A DNA stretch of 64,000 bases from Arhodomonas sp052060015 (GCF_052060015.1 NZ_JBPODZ010000010.1:20738-84737), one strand, 5' to 3'. Positions 49,398 to 59,221 are shown, numbered from the stretch's first letter. Made by a program: numbers and translations. The notes: a model not told the origin generated them from the letters alone.

Positions 49398-50591
49398 GTG
49401 ACATATGACTACTGCGTCGTGGGCGGCGGTATCGTCGGGCTTGCGACGGCCATGCGAGTGCTAGAACGCAATCCCGGGGGCTCATTGGTGCTGCTGGAGA
49501 AGGAGGAGGACCTCGGGGCGCATCAAACCGGACATAACAGCGGTGTCATTCATGCCGGCGTGTACTACGCCCCCGGGAGCCTGAAGGCCGAGCTGTGCCG
49601 GCGGGGAGCGGCGGAGACGAAACGCTTCTGCGAACAATCGGGAATCCCGTTTGAGGTCTGCGGTAAGCTCATCGTGGCTACCACTGCGTTGGAAGTGCAG
49701 CGCTTGGACGCGCTCCATGATCGGTGTCAGCACAATGGCATCGAAGTCCAGCGCCTCTCCCAGGCGGAACTCCTTGAGCGGGAGCCGGACATCGCCGGGC
49801 TGGAAGCACTGCTGGTACCGTCGACCGGTATCGTGGATTACCGGCGTGTCGCGCGCGCCATGGGCGAAAGGATTCAGGCGCTTGGTGGTGACATCCAATG
49901 CAGCGCCCCGGTCACCGCCATCAAGGAGAGAAACGATCGTGTGCGTATTGCCACCCAGCAGACGGAATACGATGCCAGACATCTCATCGTCTGCGCCGGC
50001 CTGCAAGCCGATCGACTGGCGACCATGGCCGGCCTTGAAGTGGACTACCAGGTCGTTCCGTTCCGCGGCGAGTACTTCGCCCTGCCCCCGGAGCGACGCG
50101 GAACCATTCGGCATCTGATCTACCCGGTCCCCGACCCTGACCTGCCGTTTCTGGGCATTCATCTCACCCTAATGATCGACGGCGGCGTGACCGTCGGCCC
50201 CAACGCGGTGCTGGGAATGGGACGAGAGTGTTACCCGAAGGGACAGTTCAGCGGGCGCGACATCCGATCATTCGCCTGCTTTCCCGGTTTCTGGAAAATG
50301 CTGGCACGGAACTATCGCTCCGCTATCACGGAAGGACGAAACTCGCTGTTCAAACGACACTATCTCGAGCAGTGCCGTAAGTACTGTCCGTCACTGACGT
50401 TAGAGGATCTCCAGCCCCACGTCGCCGGAATCAGGGCGCAACTTGTCCGCCGCGATGGCTCCCTGGTACATGACTTCCTATTCGAGCAAACGAAACGGAT
50501 GCTTCACGTATCCAACGCACCGTCACCCGCGGCCACCTCTGCCATTCCTATAGCGGACCGCATCATCGACGAACTGGAGAAGGCAGCGTAA
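49398..50591 (+). CDS. lhgO: L-2-hydroxyglutarate oxidase
   Basis: A 397-residue FAD-dependent oxidase from GTG 49398, converting L-2-hydroxyglutarate to 2-oxoglutarate. The N-terminus has the dinucleotide fold DYCVVGGGIVGLATAMRVLE, then LLEKEEDLGAHQTGHNSGVIHAGVYY, the hallmark of LhgO. Further on: PSTGIVDYRRVARAMGERI, VPFRGEYFAL, VGPNAVLGMGRECY and PAATSAIPIADRI at the end. In E. coli and pseudomonads lhgO is linked to csiD and gabDT in glutarate use; here the csiD gene is absent. It would feed 2-oxoglutarate, the co-substrate of GabT. Confidence 0.93.
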   Translation: MTYDYCVVGGGIVGLATAMRVLERNPGGSLVLLEKEEDLGAHQTGHNSGVIHAGVYYAPGSLKAELCRRGAAETKRFCEQSGIPFEVCGKLIVATTALEVQRLDALHDRCQHNGIEVQRLSQAELLEREPDIAGLEALLVPSTGIVDYRRVARAMGERIQALGGDIQCSAPVTAIKERNDRVRIATQQTEYDARHLIVCAGLQADRLATMAGLEVDYQVVPFRGEYFALPPERRGTIRHLIYPVPDPDLPFLGIHLTLMIDGGVTVGPNAVLGMGRECYPKGQFSGRDIRSFACFPGFWKMLARNYRSAITEGRNSLFKRHYLEQCRKYCPSLTLEDLQPHVAGIRAQLVRRDGSLVHDFLFEQTKRMLHVSNAPSPAATSAIPIADRIIDELEKAA

Positions 50592-50964
50592 ACCGCCGGC
50601 ATCGGTACGCGGCACGCGGTGATCAAATGCTTTTGCGCCGCTCCCAACCTGTTCAGATGGAACTCGCCATCAGGGCCCATGGGCGTGCAAATCAACGCTT
50701 AGGAAAGTTGCCAAGTTGGACTTGACCCAATCTACTCGAAACTTGCTGATAGACTGCGAACTTCCCCCGGTGCAGTGGACCCTCCTGCGCGGCTGGTAGG
50801 CTGTGCTGCGCTTTCGGTGAGCTTTGCATTGCCCGGCGGCCTCGTCATGGCGATATATCGGGATCACACCCTGATCTGAGCCGTGCCGCTGTGCCTTGAT
50901 GCGACGTCATGTGTCGCGCTCCGGAAGCACAATGGAGCCGTGGTAACGAAAAGGGGGGTAATCC
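50592..50964. other. Intergenic region downstream of lhgO
   Basis: These 373 bases carry no convincing gene, repeat or strong terminator that I can see. The distal part must include the promoter of the next small gene. Confidence 0.5.
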
Positions 50965-51387
50965 ATGGCCCAACTCGGCAGGTTTACCGTCGACCATCTG
51001 GTCTATGGCGTCTACGCGGCGCCCTGCGGGCCGGTAGCCCTTTGGCTCGAGGGCGGCTACTCCCCCCGCAAGGGCAGCCTGTTCCAGCGCATGCACCACC
51101 CCACCGATCCCTTCGGCACCGACTACGCCACCACAGATGACGTGGACCTGGCGGAGAACGCCTGGGCCGTGTTCAACGCCGCCCGACCGCTGGTGCTGAA
51201 CTGGATCCACGGCAGGCGGCCGGCATGGTTCTTCATCGCCACCGTCTCGCAGCGCAAGCAACGGATCTTCCGCCGCATGGCCCACCGGGCGCTGAACGGG
51301 TTGCCGGACTACGAGCTCCAGGAGGTGCACGGACGGCTGTATTTCTTCCGCCAGGCACGCGGCCGGGCGGGGCAACGGGCGGCCTGA
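50965..51387 (+). CDS. Hypothetical protein (140 aa)
   Basis: The ATG at 50965 follows AAGGGGGGTAATCC. The product is soluble, basic at its C-terminus (RQARGRAGQRAA), and has no motif I recognise: MAQLGRFTVDHLVYGVYAAP, ...AVFNAARPLVLNWIHGRRPAWFFIATVSQRKQ. The high GC and codon-position pattern agree with a real gene. It is followed on the same strand by another small gene of unknown role. Confidence 0.65.
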   Translation: MAQLGRFTVDHLVYGVYAAPCGPVALWLEGGYSPRKGSLFQRMHHPTDPFGTDYATTDDVDLAENAWAVFNAARPLVLNWIHGRRPAWFFIATVSQRKQRIFRRMAHRALNGLPDYELQEVHGRLYFFRQARGRAGQRAA

Positions 51388-51506
51388 GTCCCATCAATCA
51401 AGATGCGTCATCCCTCGTCCCGAAGGCGACAACGAACCGTTCGGCGGAATCGTATCCGGAGGGCCACGCTCCCTAGCATCCGAGTTGGAAAGAAGGAGGT
51501 CTGCCC

Positions 51507-51854
51507 ATGTGGCCCATCACCGAGTTCCTGGCCCAGCGGCTCGGCAAACCCCGCCAGCGTGAGCTGATCCGCACCCGGGGGGATCGACTGGAGGTGCGCA
51601 ACCGCAGCAAGGCGTTCCGGCGCATCCACCGCCTGCTGGAGGACGGTGACTGCCCGCCGGATCTGGCACGGCGGCTGCTCGGCCTCTTCCCCGAAGACCC
51701 TGAGGCCCTGAACGAGGCCATCGAGCGGACCCGCGCCCAGCGCCGGGACCAGGAGCGGGCGGAGCGCGAGGCCCTCGAGCGCGCGCTTCCGGCCGCATCT
51801 GTTCGTGCGCACGGAGCGCGCCCGGCCGACCCAGATCACCCTCTTTGCCCTTAG
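51507..51854 (+). CDS. Hypothetical protein (115 aa), charged and helical
   Basis: The ATG at 51507 has a strong AAGGAGGTCTGCCC site. The N-terminal ~60 residues (ITEFLAQRLGKPRQRELIRTRGDRLEVRNRSKAFRRIHRLLEDGDC) are basic. The middle is a likely coiled coil rich in Arg/Glu (EAIERTRAQRRDQERAEREALERAL). No known family or catalytic motif. A GC-rich hairpin 12 bp after its stop may terminate transcription. Confidence 0.6.
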   Translation: MWPITEFLAQRLGKPRQRELIRTRGDRLEVRNRSKAFRRIHRLLEDGDCPPDLARRLLGLFPEDPEALNEAIERTRAQRRDQERAEREALERALPAASVRAHGARPADPDHPLCP

Positions 51855-51865
51855 CGGAGGATATC

Positions 51866-51890
51866 GCCGAGCGCGGCGTCCACGCTCGGC
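51866..51890 (+). terminator. Hairpin after the 115-aa gene, possible terminator
   Basis: GCCGAGCG and CGCTCGGC form a perfect 8-bp stem with a 9-base loop. There is no U-run after it, so an intrinsic terminator is only possible. Confidence 0.35.
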
Positions 51891-52012
51891 GCTCACATGG
51901 CGGCAGTGTTTATCGGTAATGCACGGAGCGTGGCAACCGGCCAGGGATCCGGACATCAAGGCGGCCTCACTTCCCCTCGTCTTCCCCGCATCTATCTGAT
52001 CGATTTATTAGT

Positions 52013-53250
52013 ATGAGTGATCGAAAGCCGGCCAATAAACCGGACATCGCCCCGGCAGAGGACCGAGGGGAGCGAGTGGCGCTGATCGAGCCCCTGCTTG
52101 TCAGTGAGACATCACGCCACCGCGGACGCCTGAGCGATCTGGTTGTCGAACTTACTGGACGTGCTGCAGGGTTCCGACGCAGTTTGCCGGATGGCGTGCG
52201 CCGCGCACTGGCGGATCTCGTCAGGGCGATGATTTGCTACTACAGCAACCTGATTGAGGCCATGACACCCATCCGGTCGATATCGAACGCGCTCTCAAAG
52301 GTGACTACAGCGATGATGCGACCAAGCGCAATCTTCAGCTTGAGGCCAGGGCGCACATAGCGGTCCAACAATGGATTGATGACGGCGGTTTGGCTGGCGA
52401 AACGACGACAGTCACCGGGTTGTGCGCGATCCATCGCAGATTCTGCGAGCTTCTGCCGGATGAGCTGCTTTGGGTGGAGCATCCCCGGACGGGGGGAAGG
52501 CTACCGGTGATCCCCGGTGCATTTCGCCGGCACGACGTCCGGGTAGCCCGACACGTCCCGGTCAACCCCCGCGCTTTGCCCCGGTTCCTGCAACATTTTG
52601 AGGCGGTCTATAGCCGTACGGGACGCACCGACGCCATACTCACCGCGGCTTGTGCGCATCACCGGCTTCTCTGGATTCACCCGTTTGTTGACGGCAACGG
52701 CCGCGTGGCACGGATGATGTCCCACGCCATTTTGCTGGATCAATTAGATAGTGGAGCGATTTGGTCCGCCTCGCGAGGCCTGGCCCGTCATGAGCGGGAA
52801 TACAGGGAAAAGCTCATAGCCTGCGACAGGCAGCGGCGCAACGACCTTGACGGCCGGGGCAACCTCAGTGAAGAGGCCTTGGCGGATTTCGCGGAGTTTT
52901 TCCTGCGGGTCTGCCTGGATCAGGTCGAGTTCATGGAAGCGCTTGTCCAACCCGACCGTCTGCGGGCGCGCCTACTGTTGTGGGCCGAAGAGGAAATACG
53001 CCGCGACGCGCTGCCCCCTAGAGCCGACCAAATCCTGGAGGCCCTTCTCTACCGGGGCGAGTTGCCGCGCGGTGACGTCGCAGGACTGCTTGGTGTCAGC
53101 GACCGTCATGCGCGCCGCATCACCGCTTCTCTCATTGAGCATGGAATTGTGAGCTCACCGAGCACGCGAGCGCCGCTGCGGCTCGCCTTCCCGGCACACC
53201 TTGCATCCCGGTTGATGCCTGGACTATTTCCCGAGCGTGTTGACCGCTAA
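52013..53250 (+). pseudogene. Fic-domain AMPylase with a frameshift in the inhibitory motif
   Basis: The gene starts at ATG 52013, and its N-terminal frame reads ...RAMICYYSNLIE, then breaks. The next frame continues GHDTHPVDIERALKGDYSDD...; loss of one G at about 52258 (GAGGC for GAGGGC) explains the shift. Rejoined, it is a ~412-residue Fic protein with the class II inhibitory motif S-N-L-I-E-G, the Fic motif HPFVDGNGRVAR, and a C-terminal winged-HTH-like domain. Fic enzymes transfer AMP to proteins. As read, only a truncated 115-residue product or an internally started catalytic half (possible TTG 52390) could be made. Confidence 0.8.
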
Positions 53251-54233
53251 CGCGCTGCCGACTCGGGCGGTACAGCATCTGCATCGATACAACAGTTGCG
53301 CCCCGCTTGCTTGGCTGCATAAAGCGCCGAATCGGCCCGTTCAATCACCACGGCGGCCGTATCACCTCCGCGCCAGGCCGCCGTGCCGGCTGAAATCGTC
53401 GTATCGCCCTCGGGGCCAAGGGTCGCTGCCTCCACCGCCCTACGCACACGTTCTGCGATCTGCAAGGCCTCCGCCGACCCGCATTCGGGGAGCAGTAGCA
53501 CAAACTCCTCGCCCCCGTAACGATACGCCTGGTCCCGGTCGCGCAGATGACGAGGAAACAATCGGCCGCAACGTTGCAACACCCGATCACCAGCCTGATG
53601 GCCATAGCAGTCGTTCAGGGGCTTGAAACGGTCCAGATCCAGCAACACGATCGCGAATGGCTCACCCGCGGAAACGGCCGCATCCAAATCCTCGTCTAAG
53701 GCACGGCGGTTAAGCAATCCCGTCAAATCATCCCGGCGAATACGACTACTGAGCGCGCCCAACCGCGCCTGCAGGCCCGTCCCGAAGATCAATAGGCCGG
53801 TGATGATGAGCAGCGCCGCACCCAACGTGGAGACCAGCAATGTTGGATCGTTCCAGTACCCTTCGAGCGTGATCGCAACACCCACCGATACTACGCTCAA
53901 CGCAAGCGCCATGACCGGAGTGGCGACGAGGTGGTTGAACAGGATCAGGGGCATTAGCCAAGGATCTCCATGGACACCGGGATCGGTGATGGCCACCAAG
54001 GCAAGGGCGTTGATCGCGCCGGCGGCGGCAAGCAGCACCGAACGCTGCCGCGCTGTCTCAACACGGCGGTAGTAGCAGGCGAGCAAGACGAACACCGTAG
54101 CCACGCCCGCGCCACCAAAGACCACACGCCACTCAGCCAATACGGCGAACACCACGGTTGCGCTCGCAACGATCGCGGCATACACGGTAGCGAGGCGGAC
54201 GGTCCGCGCCGGAACCAGATTGCTGAAGTCCAT
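53247..54233 (-). CDS. Membrane-bound diguanylate cyclase (GGDEF)
   Basis: A 328-residue protein with five or six hydrophobic helices in the first ~155 residues, then a GGDEF domain. DDLTGLLNRRALDEDL, LLDLDRFKPLNDCYGHQAGDRVLQ and RYGGEEFVLLLPE (active GGEEF) are all present, so it should make cyclic-di-GMP. RDRD five residues ahead of GGEEF fits the product-inhibition I-site (RxxD). It converges on the Fic gene with a 3-bp overlap and lies beside an EAL protein and a hybrid kinase, forming a small c-di-GMP signalling group. Confidence 0.92.
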   Translation of the reverse strand: MDFSNLVPARTVRLATVYAAIVASATVVFAVLAEWRVVFGGAGVATVFVLLACYYRRVETARQRSVLLAAAGAINALALVAITDPGVHGDPWLMPLILFNHLVATPVMALALSVVSVGVAITLEGYWNDPTLLVSTLGAALLIITGLLIFGTGLQARLGALSSRIRRDDLTGLLNRRALDEDLDAAVSAGEPFAIVLLDLDRFKPLNDCYGHQAGDRVLQRCGRLFPRHLRDRDQAYRYGGEEFVLLLPECGSAEALQIAERVRRAVEAATLGPEGDTTISAGTAAWRGGDTAAVVIERADSALYAAKQAGRNCCIDADAVPPESAAR

Positions 54234-54318
54234 AGGTCTGGTGACCCCTCCATCGGGCGCCAGGTTCGCGCCCTACCGGAACACAGGGAGCGGTGCTCTC
54301 CCGGCTACCGGGCCCGGC

Positions 54319-55530
54319 CTATTGCTGGCGCCAAGCGGTGAGCCAGTCTGCTATCGCATCCGGTGGCATGGGAGGGGCGATATAGTAGCCTTGCGCCATG
54401 TCGCAGCGCAGCTCCTGTAGCAACTCAAGGGTGGCGGCATCTTCGACCCCTTCGGCGACCGCCTCCAGCCCCAGGCTACGGCTCAGATCGATGGTGGAGC
54501 GGACAATGGTGCGGGCCTCTTCCGAGGCCGTGGCGGCGATCGTGAAGGACTTGTCGATTTTCAGCTCAGAGAATGGCAGCCGCGTGAGCTGTACCATCGA
54601 GGAATAGCCAGTGCCGAAATCGTCGATGGCGAGGTGAAAGCCCTTCATCCGCAGCCGCGTGAGCAGGTCGAGAGCTGTGACCGTGTCCTCCATGGCAGCG
54701 GTTTCAGTGAGTTCCAGCGTCACCCGTTCCGGCTCGATACCATGGTCACGACATTGCCCGGCCAGATGATCAGCAAAGGTGACGTCATCGAGACAGCGCG
54801 CCGAGAGGTTCACAGCGAGCGTCAAAGGAGTCACGCGGGACTCAACGGCGTCCCTCCCCGCCATCCAGATCAGAGAGGACTCAAGCACACGCTCGGTCAA
54901 CGACCGGATAAGGCCGTTCGCCTCCGCCACCGGTACGAACCGATCCGGGGGTATGACGCCATGCTGCGGATGATGCCAACGCGCTAGGACCTCAAAGCCC
55001 ATCACGCTGCCGTCGCCGCAGGCCACCTTCGGCTGATAGGCGACCTCGATCTCCCGCGTCTTCAGAGCCTGTTCGATCCAGGCCGGTGGGATCTCCGGGG
55101 GTAGATGGCTCGCCGCCACCGTCTCCCCCGCTGCCAGTTCCGTTCCGCGGTGCAGTAAGTCCTCGAGCTTGTCGGTGGTAAACGGCTTGGGGAGCACGCC
55201 CGCTACCGGCAACGCGTGCTCCGCGGCGGCACGACGGGCGGCATCGAGCACCCGGGTCCCCACTCCACTAGAGATAATGATTCTCGCCTGACAGTGGCGC
55301 CCCGCCAGGTGGCGCATGATCTCCACGCCATCCATAGCCGGCATCACCAGGTCGAGCACGATGTGGCTCGGTGGCCATTCTTCGAGCAACTCGAAAAACC
55401 GTGTCGGGTTGGTAGTGGCCCGGGATTGCATTCCCAGGTTCTCGGCCATCCACGCCACCGTCTGCCCCACCTGCGGGTCATCGTCGAGGATCAGGATTCG
55501 CCCATCAGCGTGGGCGTCACCGGGATTCAT
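54319..55530 (-). CDS. Response regulator with EAL phosphodiesterase domain
   Basis: The start at ATG 55530 (MNPGDAHADGRILILDDDPQ) has GGGAGGTGC ahead and overlaps the kinase gene by 14 bp. Residues ~10-135 are a receiver domain (LDDD acidic pair, HIVLDLVMP with the phospho-Asp, KPF). Residues ~165-400 are an EAL domain with apparently complete motifs: YQPKV, EVLARW (EVL for EAL), NLSA, ELTE, IDDFGTGYSS, LKIDKSF, AEGVE, QGYYIAPP. It should hydrolyse cyclic-di-GMP under control of the adjacent hybrid kinase. Confidence 0.93.
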   Translation of the reverse strand: MNPGDAHADGRILILDDDPQVGQTVAWMAENLGMQSRATTNPTRFFELLEEWPPSHIVLDLVMPAMDGVEIMRHLAGRHCQARIIISSGVGTRVLDAARRAAAEHALPVAGVLPKPFTTDKLEDLLHRGTELAAGETVAASHLPPEIPPAWIEQALKTREIEVAYQPKVACGDGSVMGFEVLARWHHPQHGVIPPDRFVPVAEANGLIRSLTERVLESSLIWMAGRDAVESRVTPLTLAVNLSARCLDDVTFADHLAGQCRDHGIEPERVTLELTETAAMEDTVTALDLLTRLRMKGFHLAIDDFGTGYSSMVQLTRLPFSELKIDKSFTIAATASEEARTIVRSTIDLSRSLGLEAVAEGVEDAATLELLQELRCDMAQGYYIAPPMPPDAIADWLTAWRQQ

Positions 55531-58500
55531 CCAGCACCTCCCGCACCTTGGCGGCCATCTCGGCGTGGCGATAGGGCTTTTGCAGGAGATGCACACCAGG
55601 GTCGAGCCGGCCGTGATGCACGATCGCGTTCTCCGTGTATCCGGAGGTGTAGAGCACTCGCAACGAGGGACGGAAACGGGTTGCGGCAGTGGCGAGCTCG
55701 CGACCGTTCATACCACCGGACATCACGACATCGGTGAACAACAGGTCGATCTCCGTATCGCCCTGTAGCATACCGAGCGCCGCCTCCCCGTCCGGGGCGC
55801 TGAGTACTCGGTAGCCGAGGTCTGCGAGCCGTGTCTGGGCGTGCTGCCGGACCATAGGGTCATCCTCGACCACCAAGACCGTCTCACTGCCCCGTGGTAT
55901 CTCTTCGCGCTCGGGGCGCAACCGTGTGACGACGCTACCCGCCTCGGACCGTGGGAGATACAGCCGCACCGTCGTGCCCTGGCCCGGCTCGGAGTAGATG
56001 TTCACATGCCCGCCGGACTGTTTCGCGAAGCCATACACCATGCTCAACCCGAGCCCTGTCCCCTTGCCCTCTGCCTTCGTGGTGTAGAACGGGTCGAAGA
56101 CGTTCTCGAGTCGCCCCTCCGGGATACCTTCGCCGGTATCGGAAACCGCAACCAGCACGTATTCGCCGGGCACGACTTCGCTGCGCTGGGCCGCATAGTC
56201 CGCGTCCAACACGATCGTGTCGGTCTCCACGGTCAGCCGCCCCCCCGCCGGCATCGCATCCCGGGCGTTGAGGCAGAGATTGAGCAGTGCGCTCTCCAGC
56301 TGTCCAGGATCGATCTCCGCGGGCGGGAGGGCGGCGGCGCAAAGCAGGCGAAGTTCGATGTTCCCACCGAGCGTACGCCGCAGGAGATCCTCCATACCGC
56401 CCACCAGCGCGTTGATGTCGGTCGGTTCGGGCTGCAGCGGCTGGCGTCGGGCGAAGGTGAGTAGCCGATTGGTCAACTCCGCGGCCCGCTCCGCGGTAGT
56501 GAGCACGAGCTCGGCGAGTTGTCGCGGACGATCCTGGTCGGCAAGCATTCGGGTAAGCAAATCGGCATTGCCCAAGATGACGGTAAGAAGATTGTTGAAA
56601 TCATGGGCCACACCGCCCGTGAGCTGACCAATCGCCTCTAAGCGCTGAGCGCGCTGGAGCTGACCCTCAAGAGCCAGCCGTTCGGTGATATCGGAGTTGA
56701 TGGCAAAGATCGCTTCCGGATTGCCTGCCTCGTCAGTGACCAAAGACCAGTGGGCCTCGACGGTGATGGGGGTGTTATCGCATCGGCGCTGCTCGATGCG
56801 GCCGGCCCATTTGCCGCGCCGGAGAAGCTCGGCCGTCGCCTGCCGGTATTTCTCGGCATCCTCTCCGATCAGGCCGCCCAGATCCGCCCCCAGTGCCTGG
56901 TCTCGGCGCCACCCGTAGATGCGCTCGGCGGCGCCGTTCCAGAACGTCACCCGATGATGCATGTCTTGGACGATGATGGCGTCGCGCGCCTGCTCGAGTA
57001 ATGCAGCCTGCTCGGCGACGCGGGCCTGGAACTCCCGCTGCTCGGTGACATCGGTCATGCCGCCGACCATGCGTATCGCCTTCCCTTCGGCATCGCGGAT
57101 CACAAAACCGCGGTCGAGCACCTGCGCGGTGCGACCATCGCGGCAGAGGAAGCGGTATTCGTGTTCCCAGTAGATGCCGGTGCCTTCTATGACCCGGTGA
57201 ATGTCGGCCAAAACGCTGGCCTTGTCATCGGGGTGTATGTGCTCGCTCCAAGAGCGGGAGTCCGGTGGCAGGTCCTCGCGGCGATAGCCAAACAGGTTGT
57301 AGAGTCCCTCATTCCACCAAACACCGTCGGTGGCGAGATCCCAGTCCCAGACGGCGTCGGCCGTGGCGCGGGCGACGTTTCGGAAGCGCTCCTCGCTCTC
57401 ACGCAGCATCCGCTCGGCGGCAACCCGCTCATCAATGTTGCGCTGGACCGCGACAAAATGAGTGACCGTGCCCCGCGCATCGGTCAGTGGGTTGATATTG
57501 AGCTCCACCCAGTATGCGGTGCCGTTACGGTGGTAGTTCACCAGCGAGGCCTGTACTGGCTCGCCGGCCTCCAGGGCGGCTCGAAGGCGCGCCAGCTCGT
57601 CGCGATCCGTGCCCTCACCTTGGAAAATCCGCGGCGTTTCGCCGATCAGCTCGGAGCGGGCATATCCCGTCTGCCGCACCACCGCCTCGTTGACGTAAAC
57701 GATCCGTGGGCCGGGTCGCCCCAAGGGCGAGGCATCGGTGATGAGCAGCATATCGTTGAGCTGATTCACGCTGCTCTCGAGCAAGTGGATCTGCTCGCGG
57801 GCACGGCGCTGTTCGCTGACGTCACGAAAATAGACCGCCAGCCCCTCGTCAGTCGGATACGTGCGAACTTCCAACCACGCCCGCAGCGTCGGATGGTAGT
57901 CCTCCACGACCACAGACTCGCGGTTCTCCATGGACCGGCGGTAGCCCCGGAAAAACGGACCATCGTCGCCTTTGCCGCAGCATTCCCAGATCACTTCACC
58001 AAGCAGGGCATCGCGTCGCCGTCCCAGAATGCGGGTGGCTTCATCGTTGATGAAGGTGAACCGATACTCCCGATCCAGGGTGAACAGTGCGTCGCTGATC
58101 TGCTCCAACGTGTGGCGCATGCGATCCGACAGCGCCCGGGCGTGCTCCTCCGCTGTCCGGCGGCGGTCGATGTCTTGGAACGCACCCTGCAGGGATACGA
58201 TCTCTCCCTGCGGATCCCGTACCGCTTCACCGATGCTACGCACCCAAAGCCGGCGCCCGGTGGCCGTAATGATGCGGAGCTCTTCGTCAAAAGGCGTACC
58301 GTCGCGGAGGCAGCGTTCGACCGCACGGCGGATGCGCGGACGATCGTCGGCAACGTAATAACCGATGCCTTCCTCAAGGGTCACGCGAGTGCCACGCGGA
58401 CACTCGTGGATATCACAGGTCAGATCGGACCAGATCACCTCATTACTGCCCCGCTCCCAGTACCAGCCACCGACCCGGGCAGCGTCGCCGGCGATGCGGG

Positions 58501-59014
58501 GGAGCACCTCGCGCTGGCACTCGCGTTGCCGGCGTTCCAGCTCCAAAACCACCGCGGCCTCCCGCGAGAGCGCCTGCAGCAGCGCGCACCGGGCCTTATC
58601 CAGCGTGCGCGGTTGGAGATCCATCACGGAAACCGTACCCAGGTGCCTTCCATCGAGACCGGTCACTGGCACGCACGCGAGAAAGCGGATATGCGGCTCG
58701 CCTACGACGAGGGGATGTTCGGCCAGGCGGGGATCCGCCGTGGCGTCGGGGATCTTGAGCAATCCATCCGCCCCAGGGGCACCTTCCCGCGGTATCACAT
58801 CTTCCGGGATGGTCTCCGGATCCATGCCGAAAGCCGAAATGACCCGATGCCCATCCTCGATACGGAGGCTGAACAATGCTATCGGACAGTCGCACCCGTC
58901 GGCGGCGTTCTCCACGAACCGATCGAACCCGCGGACCCTGGCACCGTCAACGATACCGTGGTGCAACGCCTCAAAGGGCTCTGGCTCCGAATCTCGCCAT
59001 GAGGACCCCGCCAT
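55517..59014 (-). CDS. Hybrid sensor histidine kinase with GAF and multiple PAS domains
   Basis: A 1165-residue soluble kinase with no transmembrane helix. In order: GAF domain (~25-165, CPIALFSLRIEDG...LACVPVTGLDGRHLGTVSV), about five PAS/PAC units (~185-790, e.g. NRESVVVEDYH, YHRNGTAYWVELNINPLTD, IYGWRRDQALG), HisKA with the phospho-His in GQLTGGVAHDFNNLLTVILGNADLL, HATPase (LNLCLNARDAMPAGGRL, DTGEGIP, GKGTGLGLSMVYGF), and a C-terminal receiver (VVEDDPMV, LFTDVVM, QKPYR). One PAS has RIFQGEGTD, like LOV domains but without the flavin Cys. It is coupled to the EAL response regulator. Confidence 0.93.
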   Translation of the reverse strand: MAGSSWRDSEPEPFEALHHGIVDGARVRGFDRFVENAADGCDCPIALFSLRIEDGHRVISAFGMDPETIPEDVIPREGAPGADGLLKIPDATADPRLAEHPLVVGEPHIRFLACVPVTGLDGRHLGTVSVMDLQPRTLDKARCALLQALSREAAVVLELERRQRECQREVLPRIAGDAARVGGWYWERGSNEVIWSDLTCDIHECPRGTRVTLEEGIGYYVADDRPRIRRAVERCLRDGTPFDEELRIITATGRRLWVRSIGEAVRDPQGEIVSLQGAFQDIDRRRTAEEHARALSDRMRHTLEQISDALFTLDREYRFTFINDEATRILGRRRDALLGEVIWECCGKGDDGPFFRGYRRSMENRESVVVEDYHPTLRAWLEVRTYPTDEGLAVYFRDVSEQRRAREQIHLLESSVNQLNDMLLITDASPLGRPGPRIVYVNEAVVRQTGYARSELIGETPRIFQGEGTDRDELARLRAALEAGEPVQASLVNYHRNGTAYWVELNINPLTDARGTVTHFVAVQRNIDERVAAERMLRESEERFRNVARATADAVWDWDLATDGVWWNEGLYNLFGYRREDLPPDSRSWSEHIHPDDKASVLADIHRVIEGTGIYWEHEYRFLCRDGRTAQVLDRGFVIRDAEGKAIRMVGGMTDVTEQREFQARVAEQAALLEQARDAIIVQDMHHRVTFWNGAAERIYGWRRDQALGADLGGLIGEDAEKYRQATAELLRRGKWAGRIEQRRCDNTPITVEAHWSLVTDEAGNPEAIFAINSDITERLALEGQLQRAQRLEAIGQLTGGVAHDFNNLLTVILGNADLLTRMLADQDRPRQLAELVLTTAERAAELTNRLLTFARRQPLQPEPTDINALVGGMEDLLRRTLGGNIELRLLCAAALPPAEIDPGQLESALLNLCLNARDAMPAGGRLTVETDTIVLDADYAAQRSEVVPGEYVLVAVSDTGEGIPEGRLENVFDPFYTTKAEGKGTGLGLSMVYGFAKQSGGHVNIYSEPGQGTTVRLYLPRSEAGSVVTRLRPEREEIPRGSETVLVVEDDPMVRQHAQTRLADLGYRVLSAPDGEAALGMLQGDTEIDLLFTDVVMSGGMNGRELATAATRFRPSLRVLYTSGYTENAIVHHGRLDPGVHLLQKPYRHAEMAAKVREVLDESR

Positions 59015-59221
59015 CTTCGGCCTCCCGGTTAGACGCTGCAGCGCCCGATACGATGCCTACTTTGCATACAGCCTACGCACGACGGCACAGAAGTGCGACT
59101 GTTACGGCAACTATGGACACCGAGTGAAGTCCGGTGCCAACACCCAGCGAATCCCGGGCCTTCGTGGATGTATCCGTGCCCGCTGTGGGACCCATAGAAG
59201 CGCTCCGGACGTGATACCGCC

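Noticed and set aside
57601..57640. LOV photoreceptor domain in the hybrid kinase (RIFQGEGTD region)
   Set aside because: The flavin-binding Cys of the NCRFLQ motif is absent.
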